A stretch of 64,000 nucleotides of DNA from Procambarus clarkii (Eukaryota > Arthropoda > Malacostraca > Decapoda > Cambaridae): contig NC_091156.1 of assembly GCF_040958095.1 (NCBI RefSeq), positions 22,127,427 through 22,191,426 of the forward strand, written 5' to 3'. The notes below the pieces were generated by a model. The model saw nothing but the letters and a program-made list of their open reading frames with translations. It was not told where the DNA came from and made no database searches. Shown here piece by piece: positions 12,400 through 28,100 of this stretch. The number at the start of each line of letters is the position of its first letter. Within the stretch, counting starts at the first letter, position 1. The position numbers and the translations under genes are program-made.

Positions 12400-15300
12400 C
12401 CATGTTTATGTTGTGTACTGTGACCTGCCCCCATGTTTATGTTGTGTACTGTGACCTGCCCCCATGTTTATGTTGTGTACTGTGACCTGCCCCATGTTGT
12501 GTACTGTGACCTGCCCCCATGTTTATGTTGTGTACTGTGACCTGCCCCCATGTTTATGTTGCGTACTGTGACCTGCACTCCATGTTTATGTTGTGTACTG
12601 TGACGTGGCCCCATGTTGTGTACTGTGACCTGGCCCACGTTTATGTTGTGTACTGTGACCTGCCCCCATGTTGTGTACTGTGACCTGCCCCCATGTTTAT
12701 GTTGTGTACTGTGACCTGCCCCCATGTTTATGTTGTGTACTGTGACCTGCCCCCATGTTTATATTGTGTACTGTGTCCTGGCCCATGTTGTGTACTGTGA
12801 CCTGGCCCCCATGTTTATGTTGTGTACTGTGTCCTGGCCCATGTTGTGTACTGTGACCTGGCCCCCATGTTTATATTGTGTACTGTGACCTGTCCCATGT
12901 ATATGTTGTGTACTGTGACCTGCCCCCACGTTTATGTTATGTACTGTGACCTGCCCCATGTTGTGTACTGTGACCTGTCCCCATGTTTATGTTGTGTACT
13001 GTGACCTGCCCCATGTTGTGTACTGTGACCTGTCCCCATGTTGTGTACTGTGACCTGTCCCCATGTTTATGTTGTGTACTGTGACCTGCCCCCATGTTTA
13101 TGTTGTGTACTGTGACCTGCCCCATGTTGTGTACTGTGACCTGTCCCCATGTTGTGTACTGTGACCTGTCCCCATGTTTATGTTGTGTACTGTGACCTGC
13201 CCCATGTTTATGTTGTGTACTGTGACCTGCCCCATGTTGTGTACTGTGACCTGCCCCCATGTTGTGTACTGTGACCTGCCCCCATGTTGTGTACTGTGAC
13301 CTGCCCCATGTTGTGTACTGTGACCTGCCCCCATGTTGTGTACTGTGACCTGCCCCCATGTTGTGTACTGTGACCTGCCCCATGTTGTGTACTGTGACCT
13401 GCCCCCATGTTGTGTACTGTGACCTGCCCCCATGTTTATGTTGTGTACTGTGACCTGCCCCCATGTTTATGTTGTGTACTGTGACCTGCCCCCATGTTTA
13501 TGTTGTGTACTGTGACCTGCCCCATGTTGTGTACTGTGACTTGCCCCATGTTGTGTACTGTGACCTGCCCCATGTTTATGTTGTGTACTGTGACCTGCCC
13601 CATGTTCATGTTGTGTACTGTGACCTGCACCCCATGTTTATGTTGTGTACTGTGACCTGGCCCCATGTTGTGTACTGTGACCTGGCCCATGTTTATGTTG
13701 TGTACTGTGACCTGCCCCCATGTTGTGTACTGTGACCTGCCCCCATGTTTATGTTGTGTACTGTGACCTGCCCCCATGTTGTGTACTGTGACCTGCCCCC
13801 ATGTTTATGTTGTGTACTGTGACCTGGCCCCATGTTTATGTTGTGTACTGTGACCTGCCCCCATGTTGTGTACTGTGACCTGGCCCCATGTTTATGTTGT
13901 GTACTGTGACCTGGCCCATGTTTATGTTGTGTACTGTGACCTGCCCCCATGTTTATGTTGTGTACTGTGACCTGGCCCATGTTGTGTACTGTGACCTGTC
14001 CCATGTTTGTGTTGTGTACTGTGTCCTGGCCCATGTTGTGTACTGTGACCAAGCCCCATGTTCTGTACTGTGACCTGTCCCATGTTTATGTTGTGTACTG
14101 TGACCTGCCCCCATGTTTATGTTGTGTACTGTGACCTGCCCCCATGTTGTGTACTGTGACCTGCCCCCATGTTCATGTTGTGTACTGTGACCTGCACCCC
14201 ATGTTTATGTTGTGTACCGTGACCTGCCCCCATGTTGTGTACTGTGACCTGCCCCATGTTTATGTTGTGTACTGTGACCTGCCCCATGTTTATGTTGTGT
14301 ACTGTGACCTGCCCCCATGTTGTGTACTGTGACCTGCCCCCATGTTGTGTACTGTGACCTGCCCCATGTTTGTTGTGTACTGTGACCTGCCCCATGTTTA
14401 TGTTGTGTACTGTGACCTGCCCCATGTGTACTGTGACCTGCCCCATGTTGTGTACTGTGACCTGCCCCATGTTTATGTTGTGTACTGTGACCTGCCCCCA
14501 TGTTTATGTTGTGTACTGTGACCTGCACCCCATGTTTATGTTGTGTACTGTGACCTGCCCCCATGTTTATGTTGTGTACTGTGACCTGCCCCATGTGTAC
14601 TGTGACCTGCCCCATGTTGTGTACTGTGACCTGCCCCCATGTTTATGTTGTGTACTGTGACCTGCCCCCATGTTTATGTTGTGTACTGTGACCTGCCCCC
14701 ATGTTTATGTTGTGTACTGTGACCTGCCCCCATGTTTATGTTGTGTACTGTGACCTGCCCCATGTTGTGTACTGTGACCTGCCCCCATGTTTATGTTGTG
14801 TACTGTGACCTGCCCCCATGTTTATGTTGCGTACTGTGACCTGCACTCCATGTTTATGTTGTGTACTGTGACGTGGCCCCATGTTGTGTACTGTGACCTG
14901 GCCCACGTTTATGTTGTGTACTGTGACCTGCCCCCATGTTGTGTACTGTGACCTGCCCCCATGTTTATGTTGTGTACTGTGACCTGCCCCCATGTTTATG
15001 TTGTGTACTGTGACCTGCCCCCATGTTTATATTGTGTACTGTGTCCTGGCCCATGTTGTGTACTGTGACCTGGCCCCCATGTTTATGTTGTGTACTGTGT
15101 CCTGGCCCATGTTGTGTACTGTGACCTGGCCCCCATGTTTATATTGTGTACTGTGACCTGTCCCATGTATATGTTGTGTACTGTGACCTGCCCCCACGTT
15201 TATGTTATGTACTGTGACCTGCCCCATGTTGTGTACTGTGACCTGTCCCCATGTTTATGTTGTGTACTGTGACCTGCCCCATGTTGTGTACTGTGACCTG

Positions 15301-18300
15301 TCCCCATGTTGTGTACTGTGACCTGTCCCCATGTTTATGTTGTGTACTGTGACCTGCCCCCATGTTTATGTTGTGTACTGTGACCTGCCCCATGTTGTGT
15401 ACTGTGACCTGTCCCCATGTTGTGTACTGTGACCTGTCCCCATGTTTATGTTGTGTACTGTGACCTGCCCCATGTTTATGTTGTGTACTGTGACCTGCCC
15501 CATGTTGTGTACTGTGACCTGGCCCATGTTTATGTAGTGTACTGTGACCTGCCCCCATGTTGTGTACGGTGACCTGCCCCATGTTTATGTTGTGTACTGT
15601 GACCTGCCCCATGTTGTGTACTGTGACCTGGCCCATGTTTATGTTGTGTACTGTGACCTGCCCCCATGTTGTGTACTGTGACCTGGCCCCATGTTTATGT
15701 TGTGTACTGTGACCTGTCCCCATGTATGTTGTGTACTGTGACCTGCCCCATGTTGTGTACTGTGACTTGGCCCATGTCTATGTTGTGTACTGTGACCTGG
15801 CCCCATGTTTATGTTGTGTACTGTGACCTGTCCCATGTTTGTGTTGTGTACTTGTGTCCTGGCCCATGTTGTGTACTGTGACCAAGCCCCATGTTCTGTA
15901 CTGTGACCTGTCCCATGTTTATGTTGTGTACTGTGACCTGCCCAATGTTTATGTTGTGTACTGTGACCTGCCCCATGTGTACTGTGACCTGCCCCATGTT
16001 GTGTACTGTGACCTGCCCCATGTTTATGTTGTGTACTGTGACCTGCCCCCATGTTTATGTTGTGTATTGTGACCTGCACCCCATGTTTATGTTGTGTACT
16101 GTGACCTGCCCCCATGTTTATGTTGTGTACTGTGACCTGCCCCATGTGTACTGTGACCTGCCCCATGTTGTGTACTGTGACCTGCCCCCATGTTTATGTT
16201 GTGTACTGTGACCTGCCCGTATGTTTATGTTGTGTACTGTGACCTGCCCCCATGTTGTGTACTGTGACCTGCCCCCATGTTTATGTTGTGTACTGTGACC
16301 TGCCCCCATGTTGTGTACTGTGACCTGCCCCCATGTTTATGTTGTGTACTGTGACCTGGCCCCATGTTTATGTTGTGTACTGTGACCTGCCCCCATGTTG
16401 TGTACTGTGACCTGGCCCCATGTTTATGTTGTGTACTGTGACCTGGCCCCATGTTGTGTACTGTGACCTGCCCCCATGTTTATGTTGTGTACTGTGACCT
16501 GCCCCCATGTTTATGTTGTGTACTGTGACCTGCCCCCATGTTTATGTTGTGTACTGTGACCTGCCCCCATGTTTATGTTGTGTACTGTGACCTGCCCCAT
16601 GTTGTGTACTGTGACCTGCCCCCATGTTTATGTTGTGTACTGTGACCTGCCCCCATGTTTATGTTGCGTACTGTGACCTGCACTCCATGTTTATGTTGTG
16701 TACTGTGACGTGGCCCCATGTTGTGTACTTTGACCTGGCCCACGTTTATGTTGTGTACTGTGACCTGCCCCCATGTTGTGTACTGTGACCTGCCCCCATG
16801 TTTATGTTGTGTACTGTGACCTGCCCCCATGTTTATGTTGTGTACTGTGACCTGCCCCCATGTTTATATTGTGTACTGTGTCCTGGCCCATGTTGTGTAC
16901 TGTGACCTGGCCCCCATGTTTATGTTGTGTACTGTGTCCTGGCCCATGTTGTGTACTGTGACCTGGCCCCCATGTTTATATTGTGTACTGTGACCTGTCC
17001 CATGTATATGTTGTGTACTGTGACCTGCCCCCACGTTTATGTTATGTACTGTGACCTGCCCCATGTTGTGTACTGTGACCTGTCCCCATGTTTATGTTGT
17101 GTACTGTGACCTGCCCCATGTTGTGTACTGTGACCTGTCCCCATGTTGTGTACTGTGACCTGTCCCCATGTTTATGTTGTGTACTGTGACCTGCCCCCAT
17201 GTTTATGTTGTGTACTGTGACCTGCCCCATGTTGTGTACTGTGACCTGTCCCCATGTTGTGTACTGTGACCTGTCCCCATGTTTATGTTGTGTACTGTGA
17301 CCTGCCCCATGTTTATGTTGTGTACTGTGACCTGCCCCATGTTGTGTACTGTGACCTGGCCCATGTTTATGTAGTGTACTGTGACCTGCCCCCATGTTGT
17401 GTACGGTGACCTGCCCCATGTTTATGTTGTGTACTGTGACCTGCCCCATGTTGTGTACTGTGACCTGGCCCATGTTTATGTTGTGTACTGTGACCTGCCC
17501 CCATGTTGTGTACTGTGACCTGGCCCCATGTTTATGTTGTGTACTGTGACCTGTCCCCATGTATGTTGTGTACTGTGACCTGCCCCATGTTGTGTACTGT
17601 GACTTGGCCCATGTCTATGTTGTGTACTGTGACCTGGCCCCATGTTTATGTTGTGTACTGTGACCTGTCCCATGTTTGTGTTGTGTACTTGTGTCCTGGC
17701 CCATGTTGTGTACTGTGACCAAGCCCCATGTTCTGTACTGTGACCTGTCCCATGTTTATGTTGTGTACTGTGACCTGCCCAATGTTTATGTTGTGTACTG
17801 TGACCTGCCCCATGTGTACTGTGACCTGCCCCATGTTGTGTACTGTGACCTGCCCCATGTTTATGTTGTGTACTGTGACCTGCCCCCATGTTTATGTTGT
17901 GTACTGTGACCTGCCCCATGTGTACTGTGACCTGCCCCATGTTGTGTACTGTGACCTGCCCCCATGTTTATGTTGTGTACTGTGACCTGCCCGTATGTTT
18001 ATGTTGTGTACTGTGACCTGCCCCCATGTTGTGTACTGTGACCTGCCCCCATGTTTATGTTGTGTACTGTGACCTGCCCCCATGTTGTGTACTGTGACCT
18101 GCCCCCATGTTTATGTTGTGTACTGTGACCTGGCCCCATGTTTATGTTGTGTACTGTGACCTGCCCCCATGTTGTGTACTGTGACCTGGCCCCATGTTTA
18201 TGTTGTGTACTGTGACCTGGCCCATGTTTATGTTGTGTACTGTGACCTGCCCCCATGTTTATGTTGTGTACTGTGACCTGGCCCATGTTGTGTACTGTGA

Positions 18301-21300
18301 CCTGTCCCATGTTTGTGTTGTGTACTGTGTCCTGGCCCATGTTGTGTACTGTGACCAAGCCCCATGTTCTGTACTGTGACCTGTCCCATGTTTATGTTGT
18401 GTACTGTGACCTGCCCCCATGTTTATGTTGTGTACTGTGACCTGCCCCCATGTTGTGTACTGTGACCTGCCCCCATGTTGTGTACTGTGACCTGCACCCC
18501 ATGTTTATGTTGTGTACCGTGACCTGCCCCCATGTTGTGTACTGTGACCTGCCCCATGTTTATGTTGTGTACTGTGACCTGCCCCCATGTTGTGTACTGT
18601 GACCTGCCCCCATGTTGTGTACTGTGACCTGCCCCCATGTTTATGTTGTGTACTGTGACCTGCCCCATGTTTATGTTGTGTACTGTGACCTGCCCCATGT
18701 GTACTGTGACCTGCCCCATGTTGTGTACTGTGACCTGCCCCATGTTTATGTTGTGTACTGTGACCTGCCCCCATGTTTATGTTGTGTACTGTGACCTGCA
18801 CCCCATGTTTATGTTGTGTACTGTGACCTGCCCCCATGTTTATGTTGTGTACTGTGACCTGCCCCATGTGTACTGTGTCCTGCCCCATGTTGTGTACTGT
18901 GACCTGCCCCCATGTTTATGTTGTGTACTGTGACCTGCCCGTATGTTTATGTTGTGTACTGTGACCTGCCCCCATGTTGTGTACTGTGACCTGCCCCCAT
19001 GTTTATGTTGTGTACTGTGACCTGCCCCCATGTTGTGTACTGTGACCTGCCCCCATGTTTATGTTGTGTACTGTGACCTGGCCCCATGTTTATGTTGTGT
19101 ACTGTGACCTGCCCCAATGTTGTGTACTGTGACCTGACCCATGTTTATGTTGTGTACTGTGACCTGCCCCCATGTTTATGTTGTGTACTGTGACCTGGCC
19201 CATGTTGTGTACTGTGACCTGTCCCATGTTTGTGTTGTGTACTGTGTCCTGGCCCATGTTGTGTACTGTGACCAAGCCCCATGTTCTGTACTGTGACCTG
19301 TCCCATGTTTATGTTGTGTACTGTGACCTGCCCCCATGTTTATGTTGTGTACTGTGACCTGCCCCCATGTTGTGTACTGTGACCTGCCCCCATGTTCATG
19401 TTGTGTACTGTGACCTGCACCCCATGTTTATGTTGTGTACCGTGACCAGCCCCCATGTTGTGTACTGTGACCTGCCCCATGTTTATGTTGTGTACTGTGA
19501 CCTGCCCCATGTTTATGTTGTGTACTGTGACCTGCCCCCATGTTGTGTACTGTGACCTGCCCCCATGTTGTGTACTGTGACCTGCCCCATGTTTGTTGTG
19601 TACTGTGACCTGCCCCATGTTTATGTTGTGTACTGTGACCTGCCCCATGTGTACTGTGACCTGCCCCATGTTGTGTACTGTGACCTGCCCCCATGTTTAT
19701 GTTGTGTACTGTGACCTGCACCCCATGTTTATGTTGTGTACTGTGACCTGCCCCCATGTTTATGTTGTGTACTGTGACCTGCCCCATGTGTACTGTGACC
19801 TGCCCCATGTTGTGTACTGTGACCTGCCCCCATGTTTATGTTGTGTACTGTGACCTGCCCCCATGTTTATGTTGTGTACTGTGACCTGCCCCCATGTTTA
19901 TGTTGTGTACTGTGACCTGCCCCCATGTTTATGTTGTGTACTGTGACCTGCCCCATGTTGTGTACTGTGACCTGCCCCCATGTTTATGTTGTGTACTGTG
20001 ACCTGCCCCCATGTTTATGTTGCGTACTGTGACCTGCACTCCATGTTTGTGTTGTGTACTGTGACGTGGCCCCATGTTGTGTACTGTGACCTGGCCCACG
20101 TTTATGTTGTGTACTGTGACCTGCCCCCATGTTGTGTACTGTGACCTGCCCCCATGTTTATGTTGTGTACTGTGACCTGCCCCCATGTTTATGTTGTGTA
20201 CTGTGACCTGCCCCCATGTTTATATTGTGTACTGTGTCCTGGCCCATGTTGTGTACTGTGACCTGGCCCCCATGTTTATGTTGTGTACTGTGTCCTGGCC
20301 CATGTTGTGTACTGTGACCTGGCCCCCATGTTTATATTGTGTACTGTGACCTGTCCCATGTATATGTTGTGTACTGTGACCTGCCCCCACGTTTATGTTA
20401 TGTACTGTGACCTGCCCCATGTTGTGTACTGTGACCTGTCCCCATGTTTATGTTGTGTACTGTGACCTGCCCCATGTTGTGTACTGTGACCTGTCCCCAT
20501 GTTGTGTACTGTGACCTGTCCCCATGTTTATGTTGTGTACTGTGACCTGCCCCCATGTTTATGTTGTGTACTGTGACCTGCCCCATGTTGTGTACTGTGA
20601 CCTGTCCCCATGTTGTGTACTGTGACCTGTCCCCATGTTTATGTTGTGTACTGTGACCTGCCCCATGTTTATGTTGTGTACTGTGACCTGCCCCATGTTG
20701 TGTACTGTGACCTGCCCCCATGTTGTGTACTGTGACCTGCCCCCATGTTGTGTACTGTGACCTGCCCCCATGTTGTGTACTGTGACCTGCCCCATGTTGT
20801 GTACTGTGACCTGCCCCCATGTTGTGTACTGTGACCTGCCCCCATGTTGTGTACTGTGACCTGCCCCATGTTGTGTACTGTGACCTGCCCCCATGTTGTG
20901 TACTGTGACCTGCCCCCATGTTTATGTTGTGTACTGTGACCTGCCCCCATGTTTATGTTGTGTACTGTGACCTGCCCCCATGTTTATGTTGTGTACTGTG
21001 ACCTGCCCCATGTTGTGTACTGTGACTTGCCCCATGTTGTGTACTGTGACCTGCCCCATGTTTATGTTGTGTACTGTGACCTGCCCCATGTTCATGTTGT
21101 GTACTGTGACCTGCACCCCATGTTTATGTTGTGTACTGTGACCTGGCCCCATGTTGTGTACTGTGACCTGGCCCATGTTTATGTTGTGTACTGTGACCTG
21201 CCCCCGTGTTGTGTACTGTGACCTGCCCCCATGTTTATGTTGTGTACTGTGACCTGCCCCCATGTTGTGTACTGTGACCTGCCCCCATGTTTATGTTGTG

Positions 21301-24300
21301 TACTGTGACCTGGCCCCATGTTTATGTTGTGTACTGTGACCTGCCCCCATGTTGTGTACTGTGACCTGGCCCCATGTTTATGTTGTGTACTGTGACCTGG
21401 CCCATGTTTATGTTGTGTACTGTGACCTGCCCCCATGTTTATGTTGTGTACTGTGACCTGGCCCATGTTGTGTACTGTGACCTGTCCCATGTTTGTGTTG
21501 TGTACTGTGTCCTGGCCCATGTTGTGTACTGTGACCAAGCCCCATGTTCTGTACTGTGACCTGTCCCATGTTTATGTTGTGTACTGTGACCTGCCCCCAT
21601 GTTTATGTTGTGTACTGTGACCTGCCCCCATGTTGTGTACTGTGACCTGCCCCCATGTTCATGTTGTGTACTGTGACCTGCACCCCATGTTTATGTTGTG
21701 TACCGTGACCTGCCCCCATGTTGTGTACTGTGACCTGCCCCATGTTTATGTTGTGTACTGTGACCTGCCCCATGTTTATGTTGTGTACTGTGACCTGCCC
21801 CCATGTTGTGTACTGTGACCTGCCCCCATGTTGTGTACTGTGACCTGCCCCATGTTTGTTGTGTACTGTGACCTGCCCCATGTTTATGTTGTGTACTGTG
21901 ACCTGCCCCATGTGTACTGTGACCTGCCCCATGTTGTGTACTGTGACCTGCCCCATGTTTATGTTGTGTACTGTGACCTGCCCCCATGTTTATGTTGTGT
22001 ACTGTGACCTGCACCCCATGTTTATGTTGTGTACTGTGACCTGCCCCCATGTTTATGTTGTGTACTGTGACCTGCCCCATGTGTACTGTGACCTGCCCCA
22101 TGTTGTGTACTGTGACCTGCCCCCATGTTTATGTTGTGTACTGTGACCTGCCCCCATGTTTATGTTGTGTACTGTGACCTGCCCCCATGTTTATGTTGTG
22201 TACTGTGACCTGCCCCCATGTTTATGTTGTGTACTGTGACCTGCCCCATGTTGTGTACTGTGACCTGCCCCCATGTTTATGTTGTGTACTGTGACCTGCC
22301 CCCATGTTTATGTTGCGTACTGTGACCTGCACTCCATGTTTATGTTGTGTACTGTGACGTGGCCCCATGTTGTGTACTGTGACCTGGCCCACGTTTATGT
22401 TGTGTACTGTGACCTGCCCCCATGTTGTGTACTGTGACCTGCCCCCATGTTTATGTTGTGTACTGTGACCTGCCCCCATGTTTATGTTGTGTACTGTGAC
22501 CTGCCCCCATGTTTATATTGTGTACTGTGTCCTGGCCCATGTTGTGTACTGTGACCTGGCCCCCATGTTTATGTTGTGTACTGTGTCCTGGCCCATGTTG
22601 TGTACTGTGACCTGGCCCCCATGTTTATATTGTGTACTGTGACCTGTCCCATGTATATGTTGTGTACTGTGACCTGCCCCCACGTTTATGTTATGTACTG
22701 TGACCTGCCCCATGTTGTGTACTGTGACCTGTCCCCATGTTTATGTTGTGTACTGTGACCTGCCCCATGTTGTGTACTGTGACCTGTCCCCATGTTGTGT
22801 ACTGTGACCTGTCCCCATGTTTATGTTGTGTACTGTGACCTGCCCCCATGTTTATGTTGTGTACTGTGACCTGCCCCATGTTGTGTACTGTGACCTGTCC
22901 CCATGTTGTGTACTGTGACCTGTCCCCATGTTTATGTTGTGTACTGTGACCTGCCCCATGTTTATGTTGTGTACTGTGACCTGCCCCATGTTGTGTACTG
23001 TGACCTGGCCCATGTTTATGTAGTGTACTGTGACCTGCCCCCATGTTGTGTACGGTGACCTGCCCCATGTTTATGTTGTGTACTGTGACCTGCCCCATGT
23101 TGTGTACTGTGACCTGGCCCATGTTTATGTTGTGTACTGTGACCTGCCCCCATGTTGTGTACTGTGACCTGGCCCCATGTTTATGTTGTGTACTGTGACC
23201 TGTCCCCATGTATGTTGTGTACTGTGACCTGCCCCATGTTGTGTACTGTGACTTGGCCCATGTCTATGTTGTGTACTGTGACCTGGCCCCATGTTTATGT
23301 TGTGTACTGTGACCTGTCCCATGTTTGTGTTGTGTACTTGTGTCCTGGCCCATGTTGTGTACTGTGACCAAGCCCCATGTTCTGTACTGTGACCTGTCCC
23401 ATGTTTATGTTGTGTACTGTGACCTGCCCAATGTTTATGTTGTGTACTGTGACCTGCCCCATGTGTACTGTGACCTGCCCCATGTTGTGTACTGTGACCT
23501 GCCCCATGTTTATGTTGTGTACTGTGACCTGCCCCCATGTTTATGTTGTGTACTGTGACCTGCACCCCATGTTTATGTTGTGTACTGTGACCTGCCCCCA
23601 TGTTTATGTTGTGTACTGTGACCTGCCCCATGTGTACTGTGACCTGCCCCATGTTGTGTACTGTGACCTGCCCCCATGTTTATGTTGTGTACTGTGACCT
23701 GCCCGTATGTTTATGTTGTGTACTGTGACCTGCCCCCATGTTGTGTACTGTGACCTGCCCCCATGTTTATGTTGTGTACTGTGACCTGCCCCCATGTTGT
23801 GTACTGTGACCTGCCCCCATGTTTATGTTGTGTACTGTGACCTGGCCCCATGTTTATGTTGTGTACTGTGACCTGCCCCCATGTTGTGTACTGTGACCTG
23901 GCCCCATGTTTATGTTGTGTACTGTGACCTGGCCCCATGTTGTGTACTGTGACCTGCCCCCATGTTTATGTTGTGTACTGTGACCTGCCCCCATGTTTAT
24001 GTTGTGTACTGTGACCTGCCCCCATGTTTATGTTGTGTACTGTGACCTGCCCCCATGTTTATGTTGTGTACTGTGACCTGCCCCATGTTGTGTACTGTGA
24101 CCTGCCCCCATGTTTATGTTGTGTACTGTGACCTGCCCCCATGTTTATGTTGCGTACTGTGACCTGCACTCCATGTTTATGTTGTGTACTGTGACGTGGC
24201 CCCATGTTGTGTACTGTGACCTGGCCCACGTTTATGTTGTGTACTGTGACCTGCCCCCATGTTGTGTACTGTGACCTGCCCCCATGTTTATGTTGTGTAC

Positions 24301-27300
24301 TGTGACCTGCCCCCATGTTTATGTTGTGTACTGTGACCTGCCCCCATGTTTATATTGTGTACTGTGTCCTGGCCCATGTTGTGTACTGTGACCTGGCCCC
24401 CATGTTTATGTTGTGTACTGTGTCCTGGCCCATGTTGTGTACTGTGACCTGGCCCCCATGTTTATATTGTGTACTGTGACCTGTCCCATGTATATGTTGT
24501 GTACTGTGACCTGCCCCCACGTTTATGTTATGTACTGTGACCTGCCCCATGTTGTGTACTGTGACCTGTCCCCATGTTTATGTTGTGTACTGTGACCTGC
24601 CCCATGTTGTGTACTGTGACCTGTCCCCATGTTGTGTACTGTGACCTGTCCCCATGTTTATGTTGTGTACTGTGACCTGCCCCCATGTTTATGTTGTGTA
24701 CTGTGACCTGCCCCATGTTGTGTACTGTGACCTGTCCCCATGTTGTGTACTGTGACCTGTCCCCATGTTTATGTTGTGTACTGTGACCTGCCCCATGTTT
24801 ATGTTGTGTACTGTGACCTGCCCCATGTTGTGTACTGTGACCTGGCCCATGTTTATGTAGTGTACTGTGACCTGCCCCCATGTTGTGTACGGTGACCTGC
24901 CCCATGTTTATGTTGTGTACTGTGACCTGCCCCATGTTGTGTACTGTGACCTGGCCCATGTTTATGTTGTGTACTGTGACCTGCCCCCATGTTGTGTACT
25001 GTGACCTGGCCCCATGTTTATGTTGTGTACTGTGACCTGTCCCCATGTATGTTGTGTACTGTGACCTGCCCCATGTTGTGTACTGTGACTTGGCCCATGT
25101 CTATGTTGTGTACTGTGACCTGGCCCCATGTTTATGTTGTGTACTGTGACCTGTCCCATGTTTGTGTTGTGTACTTGTGTCCTGGCCCATGTTGTGTACT
25201 GTGACCAAGCCCCATGTTCTGTACTGTGACCTGTCCCATGTTTATGTTGTGTACTGTGACCTGCCCAATGTTTATGTTGTGTACTGTGACCTGCCCCATG
25301 TGTACTGTGACCTGCCCCATGTTGTGTACTGTGACCTGCCCCATGTTTATGTTGTGTACTGTGACCTGCCCCCATGTTTATGTTGTGTACTGTGACCTGC
25401 CCCATGTGTACTGTGACCTGCCCCATGTTGTGTACTGTGACCTGCCCCCATGTTTATGTTGTGTACTGTGACCTGCCCGTATGTTTATGTTGTGTACTGT
25501 GACCTGCCCCCATGTTGTGTACTGTGACCTGCCCCCATGTTTATGTTGTGTACTGTGACCTGCCCCCATGTTGTGTACTGTGACCTGCCCCCATGTTTAT
25601 GTTGTGTACTGTGACCTGGCCCCATGTTTATGTTGTGTACTGTGACCTGCCCCCATGTTGTGTACTGTGACCTGGCCCCATGTTTATGTTGTGTACTGTG
25701 ACCTGGCCCATGTTTATGTTGTGTACTGTGACCTGCCCCCATGTTTATGTTGTGTACTGTGACCTGGCCCATGTTGTGTACTGTGACCTGTCCCATGTTT
25801 GTGTTGTGTACTGTGTCCTGGCCCATGTTGTGTACTGTGACCAAGCCCCATGTTCTGTACTGTGACCTGTCCCATGTTTATGTTGTGTACTGTGACCTGC
25901 CCCCATGTTTATGTTGTGTACTGTGACCTGCCCCATGTTGTGTACTGTGACCTGCCCCCATGTTCATGTTGTGTACTGTGACCTGCACCCCATGTTTATG
26001 TTGTGTACCGTGACCTGCCCCCATGTTGTGTACTGTGACCTGCCCCATGTTTATGTTGTGTACTGTGACCTGCCCCCATGTTGTGTACTGTGACCTGCCC
26101 CCATGTTGTGTACTGTGACCTGCCCCCATGTTTATGTTGTGTACTGTGACCTGCCCCATGTTTATGTTGTGTACTGTGACCTGCCCCATGTGTACTGTGA
26201 CCTGCCCCATGTTGTGTACTGTGACCTGCCCCATGTTTATGTTGTGTACTGTGACCTGCCCCCATGTTTATGTTGTGTACTGTGACCTGCACCCCATGTT
26301 TATGTTGTGTACTGTGACCTGCCCCCATGTTTATGTTGTGTACTGTGACCTGCCCGTATGTTTATGTTGTGTACTGTGACCTGCCCCCATGTTGTGTACT
26401 GTGACCTGCCCCCATGTTTATGTTGTGTACTGTGACCTGCCCCCATGTTGTGTACTGTGACCTGCCCCCATGTTTATGTTGTGTACTGTGACCTGGCCCC
26501 ATGTTTATGGTTGTGTACTGTGACCTGCCCCAATGTTGTGTACTGTGACCTGGCCCATGTTTATGTTGTGTACTGTGACCTGCCCCCATGTTTATGTTGT
26601 GTACTGTGACCTGGCCCATGTTGTGTACTGTGACCTGTCCCATGTTTGTGTTGTGTACTGTGTCCTGGCCCATGTTGTGTACTGTGACCAAGCCCCATGT
26701 TCTGTACTGTGACCTGTCCCATGTTTATGTTGTGTACTGTGACCTGCCCCCATGTTTATGTTGTGTACTGTGACCTGCCCCCATGTTGTGTACTGTGACC
26801 TGCCCCCATGTTCATGTTGTGTACTGTGACCTGCACCCCATGTTTATGTTGTGTACCGTGACCTGCCCCCATGTTGTGTACTGTGACCTGCCCCATGTTT
26901 ATGTTGTGTACTGTGACCTGCCCCATGTTTATGTTGTGTACTGTGACCTGCCCCCATGTTGTGTACTGTGACCTGCCCCCATGTTGTGTACTGTGACCTG
27001 CCCCATGTTTGTTGTGTACTGTGACCTGCCCCATGTTTATGTTGTGTACTGTGACCTGCCCCATGTGTACTGTGACCTGCCCCATGTTGTGTACTGTGAC
27101 CTGCCCCCATGTTTATGTTGTGTACTGTGACCTGCACCCCATGTTTATGTTGTGTACTGTGACCTGCCCACATGTTTATGTTGTGTACTGTGACCTGCCC
27201 CATGTGTACTGTGACCTGCCCCATGTTGTGTACTGTGACCTGCCCCCATGTTTATGTTGTGTACTGTGACCTGCCCCCATGTTTATGTTGTGTACTGTGA

Positions 27301-28100
27301 CCTGCCCCCATGTTTATGTTGTGTACTGTGACCTGCCCCATGTTGTGTACTGTGACCTGCCCCCATGTTTATGTTGTGTACTGTGACCTGCCCCCATGTT
27401 TATGTTGCGTACTGTGACCTGCACTCCATGTTTGTGTTGTGTACTGTGACGTGGCCCCATGTTGTGTACTGTGACCTGGCCCACGTTTATGTTGTGTACT
27501 GTGACCTGCCCCCATGTTGTGTACTGTGACCTGCCACCATGTTTATGTTGTGTACTGTGACCTGCCCCCATGTTTATGTTGTGTACTGTGACCTGCCCCC
27601 ATGTTTATATTGTGTACTGTGTCCTGGCCCATGTTGTGTACTGTGACCTGGCCCCCATGTTTATGTTGTGTACTGTGTCCTGGCCCATGTTGTGTACTGT
27701 GACCTGGCCCCCATGTTTATATTGTGTACTGTGACCTGTCCCATGTATATGTTGTGTACTGTGACCTGCCCCCACGTTTATGTTATGTACTGTGACCTGC
27801 CCCATGTTGTGTACTGTGACCTGTCCCCATGTTTATGTTGTGTACTGTGACCTGCCCCATGTTGTGTACTGTGACCTGTCCCCATGTTGTGTACTGTGAC
27901 CTGTCCCCATGTTTATGTTGTGTACTGTGACCTGCCCCCATGTTTATGTTGTGTACTGTGACCTGCCCCATGTTGTGTACTGTGACCTGTCCCCATGTTG
28001 TGTACTGTGACCTGTCCCCATGTTTATGTTGTGTACTGTGACCTGTCCCCATGTTTATGTTGTGTACTGTGACCTGCCCCATGTTGTGTACTGTGACCTG
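12400..28100. repeat. Higher-order repeat, about 7.46-kb period
   Basis: Distinctive runs of variant units recur at a constant offset: 12468/19929/27314, 12822/20283/27668, 13463/20949, 15205/22691, 17042/24528, 18194/25680. Offsets are 7385-7491 bp, with small internal indels. This gives two full copies (about 12.4-19.9 and 19.9-27.3 kb) and the start of a third. Inside each copy a smaller period of about 1837 bp is seen (14736/16573, 22222/24059). A related 3772-bp offset links 9.66-11.7 kb with 13.4-15.5 kb. Confidence 0.85.
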
